The notes below the pieces were generated by a model that was not told the DNA's origin, did not search any database, and saw only the letters and a list, made by a program, of their open reading frames with translations. This document shows, in pieces, positions 41,881-50,716 of a stretch of 54,183 nt of DNA. How positions within the stretch are numbered: position 1 is the first letter of the stretch; every line of letters starts with the position of its first letter. A program made the translations under genes and the position numbers. Origin of the DNA: an uncultured Clostridia bacterium (GTDB taxonomy: Bacteria; Bacillota; Clostridia; Christensenellales; CAG-138); contig CAMVGD010000006.1 in NCBI GenBank assembly GCA_947166925.1, positions 1-54,183 on the forward strand, in the 5' to 3' direction.

Positions 41881-41955
41881 TGCCAAGTTTTATTGGCATT
41901 ATGATACTACTGCCAAGTTTACTTGTCAATAGGTTTTGCAAAGTTTTCTTGGCAG
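41881..41955 (-). promoter_or_regulatory. Promoter with repeated CTTGGCA operator sites
   Basis: TTGACA (41929-41924), 17 nt, TATCAT (41906-41901). The half-site TGCCAAG/CTTGGCA occurs four times: 41881-41887, 41893-41898 (TTGGCA), 41911-41917 (inside the spacer) and 41948-41954. The first two form TGCCAAG-ttta-TTGGCA. Confidence 0.75.
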
Positions 41956-42009
41956 TTTGACAGAGTACAAAAAACGGAGGCCGAAGCCTCCGTCTGAAAT
42001 GACGATATG

Positions 42010-42170
42010 CTTGCCTCCCCTGAGCAAGGGGGCCGCGATCCGAGCGCCCGCTGTGCGGACAATCCCCCAGTCACCTATCGGTGACAGCCCCCTTTACACA
42101 AGGGGGCCACCCAAAAGCCCTCCCTGTGTAAGGGAGGGTGGATGCCGCAGGCAGACGGGAGGGTTGTACC
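42010..42170. repeat. Intergenic palindromic repeat block
   Basis: CCCCCTTTACACAAGGGGGCC, GTCACCTATCGGTGAC and CCCTCCCTGTGTAAGGGAGGG are hairpins in a block related to 28981-29133. It fills the gap between 41956 and the aminotransferase stop. Confidence 0.65.
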
Positions 42171-42173
42171 CCC

Positions 42174-43358
42174 TTACAGACCCGCTTCGATCAGCGCCTT
42201 GAACGCCGGCAGCGAGCGCAGGATCATCTCGTGGCTGACGCAGGTGGAAAGCCGGAGGTATCCCGGGCAGCCGAACGGCTCGCACGGCGGGACGAGGATG
42301 TTGAACTCCTTTGCGCGCTCGGAAAACTCCGCCGCGGTGCCGAACGGCGCTTTGATGAGCATATAGAACGCGCCGTGCGGATAGACGCAGGTGTAGCCGT
42401 AGCTCGTCAGCGCCTCATAGAGCGTCTTGCGGTTCTCGTCGTACGCCGCGATGTCCGGCATCATGCCGCAGCACTTCTCGACGATGTACTGCGAGGTGGT
42501 CGGCGCGCAGATGTGACCCAGCGCGCGTGCCGAGCCCGCGACCGCGTTGAACAGATCGACGCTGTCCGCGCAGGCGTCCGGTACGAAGACGTAGCCGATA
42601 CGCTCGCCCGGCAGGCTCAGCGATTTCGACCAGGAATAGCAGACGACGGTGTTTTCGTAGATGTTCGGGATGAACGGCGTCTCGTAGCCGTCGAATACCA
42701 GCTCGCGGTACGGCTCGTCGGCGATCAGGTAGATCGGGTGTCCGAACTCTGCGCTCTTTTTGCGAAGCAGCCCGGCGAGCGCTTCCAGCGCTTCTTTTTT
42801 ATAAACGACGCCGGAGGGGTTGTTCGGCGAGTTCACAAGGATCGCCTGCGTGTGTTCGGTAAAGTACGGCTCGATCTCCTCGACGTGCAGGTCAAAGTCC
42901 GCCGTGTTCGCAGGGACGACGACGATCTTGCCGCCGACCGCCTTGATGAACGTCGGATATTCCGGGAAATACGGCGCGAGAACGATGTATTCCGCACCCG
43001 GCACGCACATCGCCTTCAGCGTGCTCATCAGAGCGGGCGCAGCGCCGCAGGTGAAGAACAGGTTCTGCGGTCTTGCCTTTGCGTCGAACCGCTCGTTCAG
43101 GTTCTTCGCGACGGCTTCGCGCACGCTCATTGCGCCGGTCGCGGACGTGTAGCCGTGGACCTTGACGGTGTCCTTGCGCGCGGCGATCTCCTTGTACGCG
43201 TCCTGCACCGCTTCGGGCGCGGGCACGGACGGATTGCCGATCGAGAAATCAAAGACGTTCTCCGCGCCGATCTCCGCCTTTTTGCGGAGTCCGTACTCAA
43301 AGAGCTCGCGGATGCCCGAGCGCTTTGCGCCGAGCTGTACCATTTCGTTTACCAGCAT
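42174..43358 (-). CDS. PLP-dependent aminotransferase, class I/II
   Basis: 394 residues, ATG 43358 with AAGGAGG 9 nt upstream. Fold-type I features: FSIGNPSVPAPE, GYTSATGAMSVREAV, NSPNNPSGVVY, DEPYRELVFDG and the PLP Lys in SWSKSLSLPGERIGY (about residues 236-250), then an Arg near LRLSTCVSHEM. It is the last gene of the operon with the oxidoreductase, 19 nt after ptb. The logic of the operon makes it the step giving the 2-oxo acid. The amino acid substrate cannot be read from the sequence. Confidence 0.9.
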   Translation of the reverse strand: MLVNEMVQLGAKRSGIRELFEYGLRKKAEIGAENVFDFSIGNPSVPAPEAVQDAYKEIAARKDTVKVHGYTSATGAMSVREAVAKNLNERFDAKARPQNLFFTCGAAPALMSTLKAMCVPGAEYIVLAPYFPEYPTFIKAVGGKIVVVPANTADFDLHVEEIEPYFTEHTQAILVNSPNNPSGVVYKKEALEALAGLLRKKSAEFGHPIYLIADEPYRELVFDGYETPFIPNIYENTVVCYSWSKSLSLPGERIGYVFVPDACADSVDLFNAVAGSARALGHICAPTTSQYIVEKCCGMMPDIAAYDENRKTLYEALTSYGYTCVYPHGAFYMLIKAPFGTAAEFSERAKEFNILVPPCEPFGCPGYLRLSTCVSHEMILRSLPAFKALIEAGL

Positions 43359-43376
43359 ATTGATGATCCTCCTTCT

Positions 43377-44282
43377 TTACCAATCCATGCCGCGGGCGAC
43401 GACCGCGCCGAGCGCCATCGCCGCCAGCTTGACCTCCGCACTGTCCGCGCGGGAAACCAACACGATCGGCACCTTGGCGCCGACGACGATGCCGGCGTTC
43501 ATGGCGCCGCCGAAGATCGACATCGCCTTGCCGATGCCGTTGCCCGTTTCATAGGACGGGACAAGCAGGATGTCCGCCTGCCCCGCGCCCTTGACGTCGT
43601 AATGCTTGTGATGACAGGCTGCCTCCGAAACCGCAAGGTCCAGTCCCACCGGCCCGTACACGTTCATGTTGTACTTTGCCCAGCGCTCCGTCATTTCGGA
43701 GAGCGTCTTGGCGTCAACCGTCGACTGGATCTTCGGGTTCACGACCTCCGCGCCGCAGATGCACGCGGCGTTGATCTCGTCGTATCCGAGCGCTTTGAAT
43801 ACTTTCGCCGCGTTTTCGAGGATCTCGGCTTTCTTTTCGAGGTCCGGGAACGTGTTCATGCCGCCGTCGGTGAGACCCATCATGCGGTGTCCCTTCGGCT
43901 CGTACATCATGACGTGGCTGATGAGCTTGCCGGTCCTGAGTCCCGCTTCGGGCTTCAGCACCGCGCGCATGATGTCCGGCGTATTGAGAAGTCCCTTCAT
44001 GAGGAAGTTCGCCTTCCCCTCGGATACGCATTCGACCGCCTTTGCGGCGCAGTCCGTGTCGGAATCCGCGTGGATGATCTCGTACGCGTCGGGATCCTCG
44101 CCGATCTCTTTAAGGATCGACCGGATCTGCTCCTCGTGACCGACCAGGATCGGCTCTGCGATCCTTCTCTTTTTCGCTTCCGCGACCGCCTTCAGTACGT
44201 CCGCGTCATGCGCGGCGGCGACCGCGATGCGTCCGGAGGCAAAGCCCTCCGCCGCCTTGATGATCTCCTGTATCGTTCTCAT
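43377..44282 (-). CDS. ptb: Phosphate butyryltransferase family enzyme
   Basis: 301 residues from ATG 44282, overlapping the kinase stop by ATGA. Family marks are MKGLLNTPDIMRAVL, HVMMYEPKGHRMMGLTDGGM, DLAVSEAACHHKHYD and ADILLVPSYETGNGIGKAMS. It converts an acyl-CoA and phosphate to acyl-phosphate, normally butyryl-CoA. Together with the kinase it yields ATP from an acyl-CoA. Here it lies in one transcript with IorAB, so branched or aryl acyl-CoA is at least as likely a substrate as butyryl-CoA. No thiolase or crotonase genes are nearby, which fits this view. Confidence 0.93.
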   Translation of the reverse strand: MRTIQEIIKAAEGFASGRIAVAAAHDADVLKAVAEAKKRRIAEPILVGHEEQIRSILKEIGEDPDAYEIIHADSDTDCAAKAVECVSEGKANFLMKGLLNTPDIMRAVLKPEAGLRTGKLISHVMMYEPKGHRMMGLTDGGMNTFPDLEKKAEILENAAKVFKALGYDEINAACICGAEVVNPKIQSTVDAKTLSEMTERWAKYNMNVYGPVGLDLAVSEAACHHKHYDVKGAGQADILLVPSYETGNGIGKAMSIFGGAMNAGIVVGAKVPIVLVSRADSAEVKLAAMALGAVVARGMDW

Positions 44283-45349
44283 TTTCCATCCCCCAGATAC
44301 GTTTTGCATTCCCCGCCGTGCAGCACGCGCAAAGCGCCCTCGGCGAGGCTTTTCATCTCCTCCTCGCCCGGGAAGCGCAGCACCGGCGCAAGCGGCGCAA
44401 GATAAGAATCGAGCTCGTCGCAGAACGGCTTGCTGTACGCCATGCCGCCCGTGTAGATGATCGCGTCGACCTTGAACTTCATGACGGCAGCCAGAGCGCC
44501 CGCGTCCTTACTAAGCTGATACGCCAGCGCCTTGAAGATCAGCGTCGCTTCGGGTTCGTCGCCCGAAAGCGCGCGGCGCTCGATCTCGCGGAAGTCCTTC
44601 GTGCCGAGGTAGGAATAGACGCCCGCCTCGCTGCTGATGAGCTTTTTGATCTCCTGCTTCGATTTGCCCGAGAAGCAAAGGTTCACGACCGCGTTGACCG
44701 GCAGCGCGCCGCCGCGGTCGAGCCCCATCGCGCCGTCGTCCTTCACGTTGAAGTTGTCGACGACCATGCCCTTTTCGTGCGCCGCGACGGAAACGCCGCC
44801 TCCTAAATGCAGCACGATGAGATTCAGCTCCTCATAGGGCTTTCCGAGCTGCTTTGCAGCCTTGCGCGCGACGGATTTCTGGTTCAGCGCATGGAAGAAG
44901 CTTTCGCGCTCCATGCCCTTGAGTCCCGAAACGCGGGCGAGATCGCTCAGCTCGTCGACGCACACGGGATCGACGAAGAACGCCGGAATGCCCAGCGGAT
45001 CCGCGATCTCCCGCGCGATGTACGCGCCGAGGTTCGCCGCATGCTCGCCGTAGAACGGATGCAGGATGTCCGCGATCGCGCGGTCGTTGACGCCGTAGGT
45101 GCCGGACGGGATGTGGCGGAACAGACCGCCTCTGCCGCAGACCGCGTCGAGCGTTTTGAGATCGAAATTCTTCTTTGCGAGCGCGTCGAGGATCAGCTTC
45201 TTGCGGTAGGGCATCTGATCCGCGACTCGTTCAAAGTCCTTCAGTTCTGCGGCGCTGTGGTCGATGGAGACGCGGAATTCTTCGGTTTCTTCCTCGAACA
45301 CCGCGATCTTCGTGGACGTCGCGCCGGGGTTGATGACCAGTACCTTCAT
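44279..45349 (-). CDS. buk: Butyrate kinase family enzyme
   Basis: 356 residues. ASKHA-type acid kinase motifs: VLVINPGATSTKIAVFEEET (residues 3-22), VCGRGGLFRHIPSGTY, LIVLHLGGGVSVAAHEKG and AIIYTGGMAYSKPF. It makes a carboxylic acid and ATP from acyl-phosphate and ADP. It starts 4 nt after iorB, with no strong ribosome site, so translation is coupled. It works with Ptb, whose gene overlaps its end. The sequence does not tell which acid is preferred. Confidence 0.93.
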   Translation of the reverse strand: MKVLVINPGATSTKIAVFEEETEEFRVSIDHSAAELKDFERVADQMPYRKKLILDALAKKNFDLKTLDAVCGRGGLFRHIPSGTYGVNDRAIADILHPFYGEHAANLGAYIAREIADPLGIPAFFVDPVCVDELSDLARVSGLKGMERESFFHALNQKSVARKAAKQLGKPYEELNLIVLHLGGGVSVAAHEKGMVVDNFNVKDDGAMGLDRGGALPVNAVVNLCFSGKSKQEIKKLISSEAGVYSYLGTKDFREIERRALSGDEPEATLIFKALAYQLSKDAGALAAVMKFKVDAIIYTGGMAYSKPFCDELDSYLAPLAPVLRFPGEEEMKSLAEGALRVLHGGECKTYLGDGK

Positions 45350-45352
45350 GGC

Positions 45353-45925
45353 TTATACCGCGTCGAAGCCGGCGTGATACGCCTTTAGGTTCAGCTCGCG
45401 AAACTTCGCGGGAACGACGTCCGAAATGACCGCGTCCCAGTCGATGTCCGTCATGTTCAGCGCTTTGACCATGCTGCCGAACAGCACGATGTTTGCGCAC
45501 TTGACGTTGCCGAGCTCGGAGGCGATCTTTTCCGCGTTCAGCGGATAGACCTTGAAATGCTTCTGCATTGCCTCGAGGCAGCCCTCGGGGTATTTTTCCA
45601 TGCCCGCCGCAATGGTACTGGACGCCATTTCGTAATCGTTGATGATCGCGACGCCGTCGGGCTTGAGATAATTTGCGTAGCGCACCGCTTCCATCTTCTC
45701 GAACGCGACGATGATGTCCGCAGCGCCCAAACCGATGACCGGAGAATAGACTTTGGTCCCCCAATGCACCTGCGTACTTACGCTGCCGCCGCGCTGGGAC
45801 ATGCCGTGGACCTCGCTCATCTTCACGTCATAGCCTGCGCGCATCAGACCGGTGACAAGGACCTTTGCGGTGAGGATCGCGCCCTGACCGCCGACGCCTA
45901 CCAAAAGAGCACTCTTGTTTTCCAT
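45353..45925 (-). CDS. iorB: Indolepyruvate:ferredoxin oxidoreductase, beta subunit
   Basis: 190 residues, the gamma/beta-type domain of 2-oxoacid:ferredoxin oxidoreductases: LLVGVGGQGAILTAKVL (residues 7-23), SEVHGMSQRGGSVSTQVHWG and an SPVIGLGAADIIVAFEKMEA segment. It pairs with the large subunit IorA 4 nt before, and the enzyme oxidatively decarboxylates aryl pyruvates to aryl-acetyl-CoA with reduction of ferredoxin in the cytoplasm. AAAGGAG lies upstream of the ATG. Confidence 0.93.
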   Translation of the reverse strand: MENKSALLVGVGGQGAILTAKVLVTGLMRAGYDVKMSEVHGMSQRGGSVSTQVHWGTKVYSPVIGLGAADIIVAFEKMEAVRYANYLKPDGVAIINDYEMASSTIAAGMEKYPEGCLEAMQKHFKVYPLNAEKIASELGNVKCANIVLFGSMVKALNMTDIDWDAVISDVVPAKFRELNLKAYHAGFDAV

Positions 45926-45928
45926 TGC

Positions 45929-47680
45929 TTATTTCTCCTTTCGGGTGATCGCGCCCATCGGGCAGACCTGTGCGCAGACCGTGCAGCCGACGCAGGTCGT
46001 GACGTCGATCTTCGCTTTCTTGTTCTCGACCATGACCGAGGGGCAGCCCACGGAAAGGCACTTCTTGCAGCCGATGCACTTATCCGTATCGACCTCGCAC
46101 TTGCCGATGTCGTGCTTGATGCGCTTGATTAAGAGGCACGGACGGCGCGTGATGATCGCTGCGGGGACCTCGGAATTCGCGGCTTCGGTGACCGCCGCTT
46201 CCATCGCCTTGAGGTCCTGCGGATCGACGATGATGATGTTCTTATAGCCGTAGGAGGCGAGGATGTCCTCGATCTTCAGCTTCTCGGCGATCTCGCCCTC
46301 GAGCGTGAAGCCGCTGCCCGGATTGTCCTGATGCCCGGTCATGCCGGTGATGGAGTTGTCGAGCACCACGGGGATGACGGCGCCCTTGTTGTAGATGATC
46401 TCCGCAGCGCCGGTCATGCCGGAGTGGAAGAACGTGGAATCGCCGACGACGCCGAAGACCTTCTTATCGGTCTGACCGGACGCCTCGAACGCCTTTGCCA
46501 TGCCCATCGCGACCGTGAAGCCGCCGCCCATGCAGACGACCGAATCCAAAGCGTTCAGAGGCGGCGCAAAGCCGAGCGTGTAGCAGCCGATGTCGCCTGC
46601 CACGACGTAGTTCTTGTGGCGGCCGACGGTGTAGAAGAAGCCGCGGTGCGGACAGCCCGGGCAGAGTGCCGGCGGACGGGAAACGGGCTTGACGCCGACG
46701 TCGACCATTTCGGGCTTGATCCCGAACAGGCGCTCCTTCAGGATCTGCGGGTTGAGCTCATAGAGGTTGCCGATCAGCTCCTTGCCGATGCATTCGATGC
46801 CCGCCGCTTTGATCTGCTCCTCCATGAACGGATCGAGCTCCTCGACGACGTAAAGCTTTTTGACCTTCTTCGCGAACGCGCGGATCAGGTCCATCGGCAG
46901 CGGATTCGTGAGACCGAGCTTTAAGAACGAAGTTCCCTCCGGGAACGCATCCTTTGCGTACTCATACGCGATCGAAGCGGTGACGACGCCGATCTCCGAG
47001 CCGTTGATCTCCTCGCGGTTCAGCTTGCTGGTGTTTGCGTATGCCTCGAGCGCTTTCAGGTTCTGCTCGACCTTCGCATGGTTTTTGTATGCGTTTGCCG
47101 GGCTCGAAACGTACTTCATGTTGCGCTTGTACGCGGGGACCTCGCGCTCTGTGCGCTCGCCGAAGCGAACGAGGCTCTTACTGTGCGCGACGCGGGTGGT
47201 GATGCGGTAAATGACCGGCATGTCGAACTTCTCGGAGATCTCGTACGCCTCCTTCAGGAAGTCGAGGCATTCCTGCGAGTCGGAGGGCTCCACCATCGCG
47301 ACCTTTGCCGCGCGGGCGTAGTGCCGGTTGTCCTGCTCATTCTGCGAAGAATGCATGGAAGGGTCGTCTGCCGAGACGATGACGAAGCCGCCGCAGACGC
47401 CGTTGTACGCCGCTGTAAAAAGCGGGTCCGCCGCGACGTTCACGCCGACGTGCTTCATTGCAGAGAGGGAGCGAACGCCCGCGATCGACGCGCCGTACGC
47501 GACCTCGACCGCGACCTTCTCGTTGGGCGCCCACTCGCAGTACAAAGCGTCTTTATACTGCGGGAGGTTTTCAAAGATTTCCGTGCTGGGCGTGCCCGGA
47601 TACGCCGAGCAGACCTTGACGCCCGCTTCGAACGCGCCGCGCGCGATCGCTTCGTTGCCGGAAAGCAATACAGGATCCAT
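45929..47680 (-). CDS. iorA: Indolepyruvate:ferredoxin oxidoreductase, alpha subunit
   Basis: 583 residues. The N-terminal half is the pyrimidine-binding part (LLSGNEAIARGAFEAG, SAYPGTPSTEIFENLP), and the pyrophosphate-binding part follows (GDIGCYTLGF, VVGDSTFFHSGMTGAAEIIY, with NSITGMTGHQDNP). Two [4Fe-4S] motifs end the protein: CIGCKKCLSVGCP and CVGCTVCAQVCP (about residues 540-575). This is the full domain order of IorA. First gene of the five-gene set iorA-iorB-buk-ptb-aminotransferase. A palindrome just upstream may be its operator. Confidence 0.95.
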   Translation of the reverse strand: MDPVLLSGNEAIARGAFEAGVKVCSAYPGTPSTEIFENLPQYKDALYCEWAPNEKVAVEVAYGASIAGVRSLSAMKHVGVNVAADPLFTAAYNGVCGGFVIVSADDPSMHSSQNEQDNRHYARAAKVAMVEPSDSQECLDFLKEAYEISEKFDMPVIYRITTRVAHSKSLVRFGERTEREVPAYKRNMKYVSSPANAYKNHAKVEQNLKALEAYANTSKLNREEINGSEIGVVTASIAYEYAKDAFPEGTSFLKLGLTNPLPMDLIRAFAKKVKKLYVVEELDPFMEEQIKAAGIECIGKELIGNLYELNPQILKERLFGIKPEMVDVGVKPVSRPPALCPGCPHRGFFYTVGRHKNYVVAGDIGCYTLGFAPPLNALDSVVCMGGGFTVAMGMAKAFEASGQTDKKVFGVVGDSTFFHSGMTGAAEIIYNKGAVIPVVLDNSITGMTGHQDNPGSGFTLEGEIAEKLKIEDILASYGYKNIIIVDPQDLKAMEAAVTEAANSEVPAAIITRRPCLLIKRIKHDIGKCEVDTDKCIGCKKCLSVGCPSVMVENKKAKIDVTTCVGCTVCAQVCPMGAITRKEK

Positions 47681-47706
47681 GTTTCATTCCGCCTTTCTTA
47701 CATTTT

Positions 47707-47719
47707 CCGTTTCAAACGG
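47707..47719. promoter_or_regulatory. Candidate operator upstream of iorA
   Basis: Perfect 13-bp palindrome CCGTTT-C-AAACGG, 27 nt before the iorA start codon, probably in the transcribed leader or at the promoter edge. Confidence 0.4.
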
Positions 47720-47736
47720 TTGGTTATATGATATAT

Positions 47737-47760
47737 GAAAAGGACAGCCGAAGCTGTCCT
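47737..47760 (-). terminator. Terminator of MFS transporter gene
   Basis: AGGACAGC-TTCG-GCTGTCCT followed by TTTCAT on the minus strand, 6 nt after the stop. Confidence 0.85.
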
Positions 47761-47766
47761 CATTCA

Positions 47767-49638
47767 TCAGTCGTCGACGTCCAGCGCCTCAAGACCCTTC
47801 TTTGCGATCGGCTTTGCGTCGCCGTGCTTTACGAACAACATCGTAAAGAATGCGAGCCCTGCCGCGATCGTCGCGTACGGGAACAGTGAGGTAAAGCCGA
47901 GCCGGTCCATAAACATGCCGGACAGGAACGGCGTGATCGCCTGCGCCGCCATGCTTGCCGCGTAATAATAGCCGGTATACTTGCCGACGTTGCCGCCGCG
48001 GGAAAGCTCCACGACCATCGGGAAGGAGTTGACGTTGATCGTCGCCCAGCCGATGCCCGCAAGCGCGAACATGACGTTCATCAGCATGGTCGGGGTGGTC
48101 GCGCGCATGAAGGACGCGCCGAGGAACGTGCCCGTGAGGATCACGACGCCGATCAGGATCGCCTTTTTGCGGCCGATCTTCGACGAGAGCAAGCCGATCG
48201 GCAGATACGAGATGATCGCCGCCGCCTGCGCGATGATCAGCGTGAGGTTGTAGTCCTTGTCGAGCACGCGGCCCGCGTAGATCGAGTACTTCGAGGTGAC
48301 CGCGTTATAGCCCATGTACCAGAGCACGACCGACGCAAGGATCAGCAGCAGGGAGATCTTTTCGCCCTTCGAAAGCTTCTTGTCGCCGGAAGCCGCCGCC
48401 TCGTCGTCGACGTCGTCGATGCCGAGCTCACGGCTTTTTTGCTCCATCTCGCCCGCCCATTCGGGCTCCTTGACCGTCACCATAAAGATGACGAGCGCGA
48501 TCAGCATGATCACGATGATCGCGCCGAAGAAGCCGATGTAGCTCATAAACGTGTTCTTGATCGCGCCTGTGTTGAACAGGATCCCGAGCCCGAGCACCAG
48601 CGCGCACACGCCGCCTGCGCTGCCCATCAGGTTGATGATCGCGTTCGCCTTGCTTCTGAGCGGCTTGATCGTGACGTCCGGCATCAGCGCGACCGCGGGG
48701 CTTCTGAAGATCGACATGCCGATCAGCACGACGAGCAGCACCGCGATGAACGTGATCAGCACGCCCGGATTGGCGATCGTGATGTTCCATACGTACGCCT
48801 GGCGCGCCGGCACGACGTAGTCGATGTAATCGGGGTTGGTCTTGAACTTGATGTTGCCGAATTCATCCTGCACGTTGATCTGCGCAAGCTCCGCAAGGAA
48901 CGCGTCCTCGGTCGGATACTTATCCGCAAGCTTGAAGCTTACGCCGTCCGGCGTCTGCGGGTCTCTGCCGCCCTTCAGGATGTTGTTGACGAACCAGTTT
49001 TCGGACTTGCCCTCGCCCTGGTGCGCGTAGATCTCGCGGTATGCCTCCGCCGCCTTCGGGTTCGCCGCAAGGCGCGCCGGCACGACGTAGGTCTGATATT
49101 CTTCGTTGTCGAGGTAGATGCGTTCGCCGTTCTCGTAATGCTTGACGCGGCCCTCGTCGTCCGTTTCGACGATCTTTGCGGGGATCTTCGCAAACGCTTC
49201 CTTATCCGGATACTTCTCCTTCAGCGTGTAGACCTCGCCGTCCGCGGTGTGAAGCTTCGTATCGCCGACCGTGTCGTAGACTTCCTCGAGCGACATCGTA
49301 TTGATCTCGGTGACGTTACGGATGTTCTTGTCGAGCTGCATGTAGTCGACCGCAGCGAGCGCAAAGAACGCGACGACCGCGAGCAGCGTGCCGATGAGCA
49401 CGTACGGCTTGCGGCGTCCCATCTTGCTTTTGCACTTATCGGACAGCCCGCCGAACAGCGGCAGCAGGAACAGCGCAAGGATGTTGTCCAGCGCCATGAT
49501 GATGCCGGACAGCGTCTGCGTCATGCCGAATTTGTCGGTCAGAATCTTCGGAATGATCGTGTCATATGCCTGCCAGAAGGTACAAATGAGGAAAAATGCG
49601 AATCCGACGAGGATCGTGCGCTTGTAGTTGAGTTTCAT
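47767..49638 (-). CDS. MFS/GPH-type transporter with duplicated extracytoplasmic insert
   Basis: 623 residues from ATG 49638. The transporter frame is recognisable: FWQAYDTIIPKILTDKFGMT, LPLFGGLSDKCKSKMGRRKP (the loop 2-3 motif) and LSSKIGRKKAILIG in the second half, as in SLC45/GPH-like sugar:cation symporters. Unusually, residues 100-285 form a hydrophilic insert between two spans. It contains a repeated module: YTLKEKYPDKEAFAKI...YQTYVVPARLA (137-190) and FKLADKYPTEDAFLAEL...YIDYVVPARQA (235-281). Its role is unknown; a substrate-capturing or lid function is conceivable. It stands alone, diverging from the phosphodiesterase gene. Confidence 0.85.
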   Translation of the reverse strand: MKLNYKRTILVGFAFFLICTFWQAYDTIIPKILTDKFGMTQTLSGIIMALDNILALFLLPLFGGLSDKCKSKMGRRKPYVLIGTLLAVVAFFALAAVDYMQLDKNIRNVTEINTMSLEEVYDTVGDTKLHTADGEVYTLKEKYPDKEAFAKIPAKIVETDDEGRVKHYENGERIYLDNEEYQTYVVPARLAANPKAAEAYREIYAHQGEGKSENWFVNNILKGGRDPQTPDGVSFKLADKYPTEDAFLAELAQINVQDEFGNIKFKTNPDYIDYVVPARQAYVWNITIANPGVLITFIAVLLVVLIGMSIFRSPAVALMPDVTIKPLRSKANAIINLMGSAGGVCALVLGLGILFNTGAIKNTFMSYIGFFGAIIVIMLIALVIFMVTVKEPEWAGEMEQKSRELGIDDVDDEAAASGDKKLSKGEKISLLLILASVVLWYMGYNAVTSKYSIYAGRVLDKDYNLTLIIAQAAAIISYLPIGLLSSKIGRKKAILIGVVILTGTFLGASFMRATTPTMLMNVMFALAGIGWATINVNSFPMVVELSRGGNVGKYTGYYYAASMAAQAITPFLSGMFMDRLGFTSLFPYATIAAGLAFFTMLFVKHGDAKPIAKKGLEALDVDD

Positions 49639-49679
49639 ATTTGCCCCCGATCGACCGAAAGTCATATTTTTACCTTTTC

Positions 49680-49703
49680 ATTATAACGGAAATGCGTTAT
49701 AAT
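49680..49703. promoter_or_regulatory. Divergent promoter palindrome
   Basis: ATTATAACG-GAAATG-CGTTATAAT is a perfect 9-bp inverted repeat between the two start codons; each arm contains a TATAAT-type -10 box, one for each direction (plus 49698-49703, minus 49686-49681). A second TATAAT lies at 49714-49719. Confidence 0.6.
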
Positions 49704-49746
49704 CTCAATAGGCTATAATCTTATATTATCAAAGGAGCATGAGAAA

Positions 49747-50583
49747 ATGGGTTGGTTGATTGCCGGGATCGTGATAGTTGTTCTGTTTGTCGCTTATCTG
49801 TTTCTGATCCTGCCTGCGCGCATAGACAAAGCAAAATTCGCGCCGTTTCAGGGATTGATGGCGGCGCATCGCGGCTTGTATGAAAAGGATCAGAGCGTGC
49901 CGGAAAACTCGCTCGAGGCGTTCCGACGGGCCGCAGATTACGGCTGCGGCGTGGAGCTCGACGTGCAGCTGAGTAAAGACGGCGCGGTGGTCGTTTTTCA
50001 CGACGACACCGTCGACCGCATGACGACCGAAAAAGGACGTGTGGACAGCTTCACGCTCGAGGAGCTGCAGGCAATGCCCTTAAAGGGCACGGCGCATCGC
50101 ATGCCGCTGTTTACCGACGTGATGGCAGTGCTCGACGGCAAGTCCCCGACGATCGTGGAGCTGAAATCCACGCCGAATTATAAGGAGCTCTGCGAAAAGA
50201 CGCTTGCGATCCTCAGAACGCTCAAGGGACCGTACTGCGTCGAAAGCTTCGACCCGCGCATCGTACGCTGGTTCTACAAAAACGCGCCGGACCTCGTCCG
50301 CGGACAGCTGACCGAGGCGTATTCCTACTGGCGCAGGGAGGGACATCTGCCCGTCTGGCGCTGTCTTCTGATGCACACGCTGTTCATCAACTTTTTGACG
50401 CATCCGCAGTTCATCGCGTTCGGCAGAGGACGCCGTCCGCTTTGCATGCTGCTCGGAAGAAAACTCGGCACAAAGACCGTCTTCTGGACCGAGCGCCCGG
50501 ATTCCGATCACGAAACGCTTCAAAAGCGCTACGACTGCCGCATCTTCGAGCACTACCGTCCGGAAACGCACTACAAGGCGTAA
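49747..50583 (+). CDS. Glycerophosphodiester phosphodiesterase
   Basis: 278 residues, ATG with AAAGGAG 10 nt upstream. An N-terminal membrane anchor (WLIAGIVIVVLFVAYLFLIL, residues 3-22) precedes the GDPD barrel: AHRGLYEKDQSVPENSLEAF (active-site His and Arg, about 40-59), GVELDVQLSKDGAVVVFHDD (metal-binding Glu-Asp and catalytic His, about 68-87), ELKSTPNYKEL and VESFDPRIVRWF. It hydrolyses glycerophosphodiesters, perhaps from membrane lipids, with the enzyme domain on one face of the membrane. It ends before a symmetrical terminator at 50668. Confidence 0.93.
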   Translation: MGWLIAGIVIVVLFVAYLFLILPARIDKAKFAPFQGLMAAHRGLYEKDQSVPENSLEAFRRAADYGCGVELDVQLSKDGAVVVFHDDTVDRMTTEKGRVDSFTLEELQAMPLKGTAHRMPLFTDVMAVLDGKSPTIVELKSTPNYKELCEKTLAILRTLKGPYCVESFDPRIVRWFYKNAPDLVRGQLTEAYSYWRREGHLPVWRCLLMHTLFINFLTHPQFIAFGRGRRPLCMLLGRKLGTKTVFWTERPDSDHETLQKRYDCRIFEHYRPETHYKA

Positions 50584-50667
50584 TCCTATCATGCGCGCAA
50601 GCGCAATTTGCAGCGAAAGGAGACCTCGTCCGTTTACCTTCGGATTTCGGATTTGATCTCTTGAAAT

Positions 50668-50695
50668 AAAAATCCCTGCGGGCGCAGGGATTTTT
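50668..50695. terminator. Bidirectional terminator
   Basis: AAAAATCCCTGC-GGGC-GCAGGGATTTTT serves the phosphodiesterase (plus) and ypeB (minus) transcripts. Confidence 0.88.
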
Positions 50696-50716
50696 ATCGT
50701 TTCGGCGTTTGCATTT

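Noticed and set aside
42138..44405. 755-codon plus-strand frame
   Set aside because: Antisense to the aminotransferase and ptb; no start signal.
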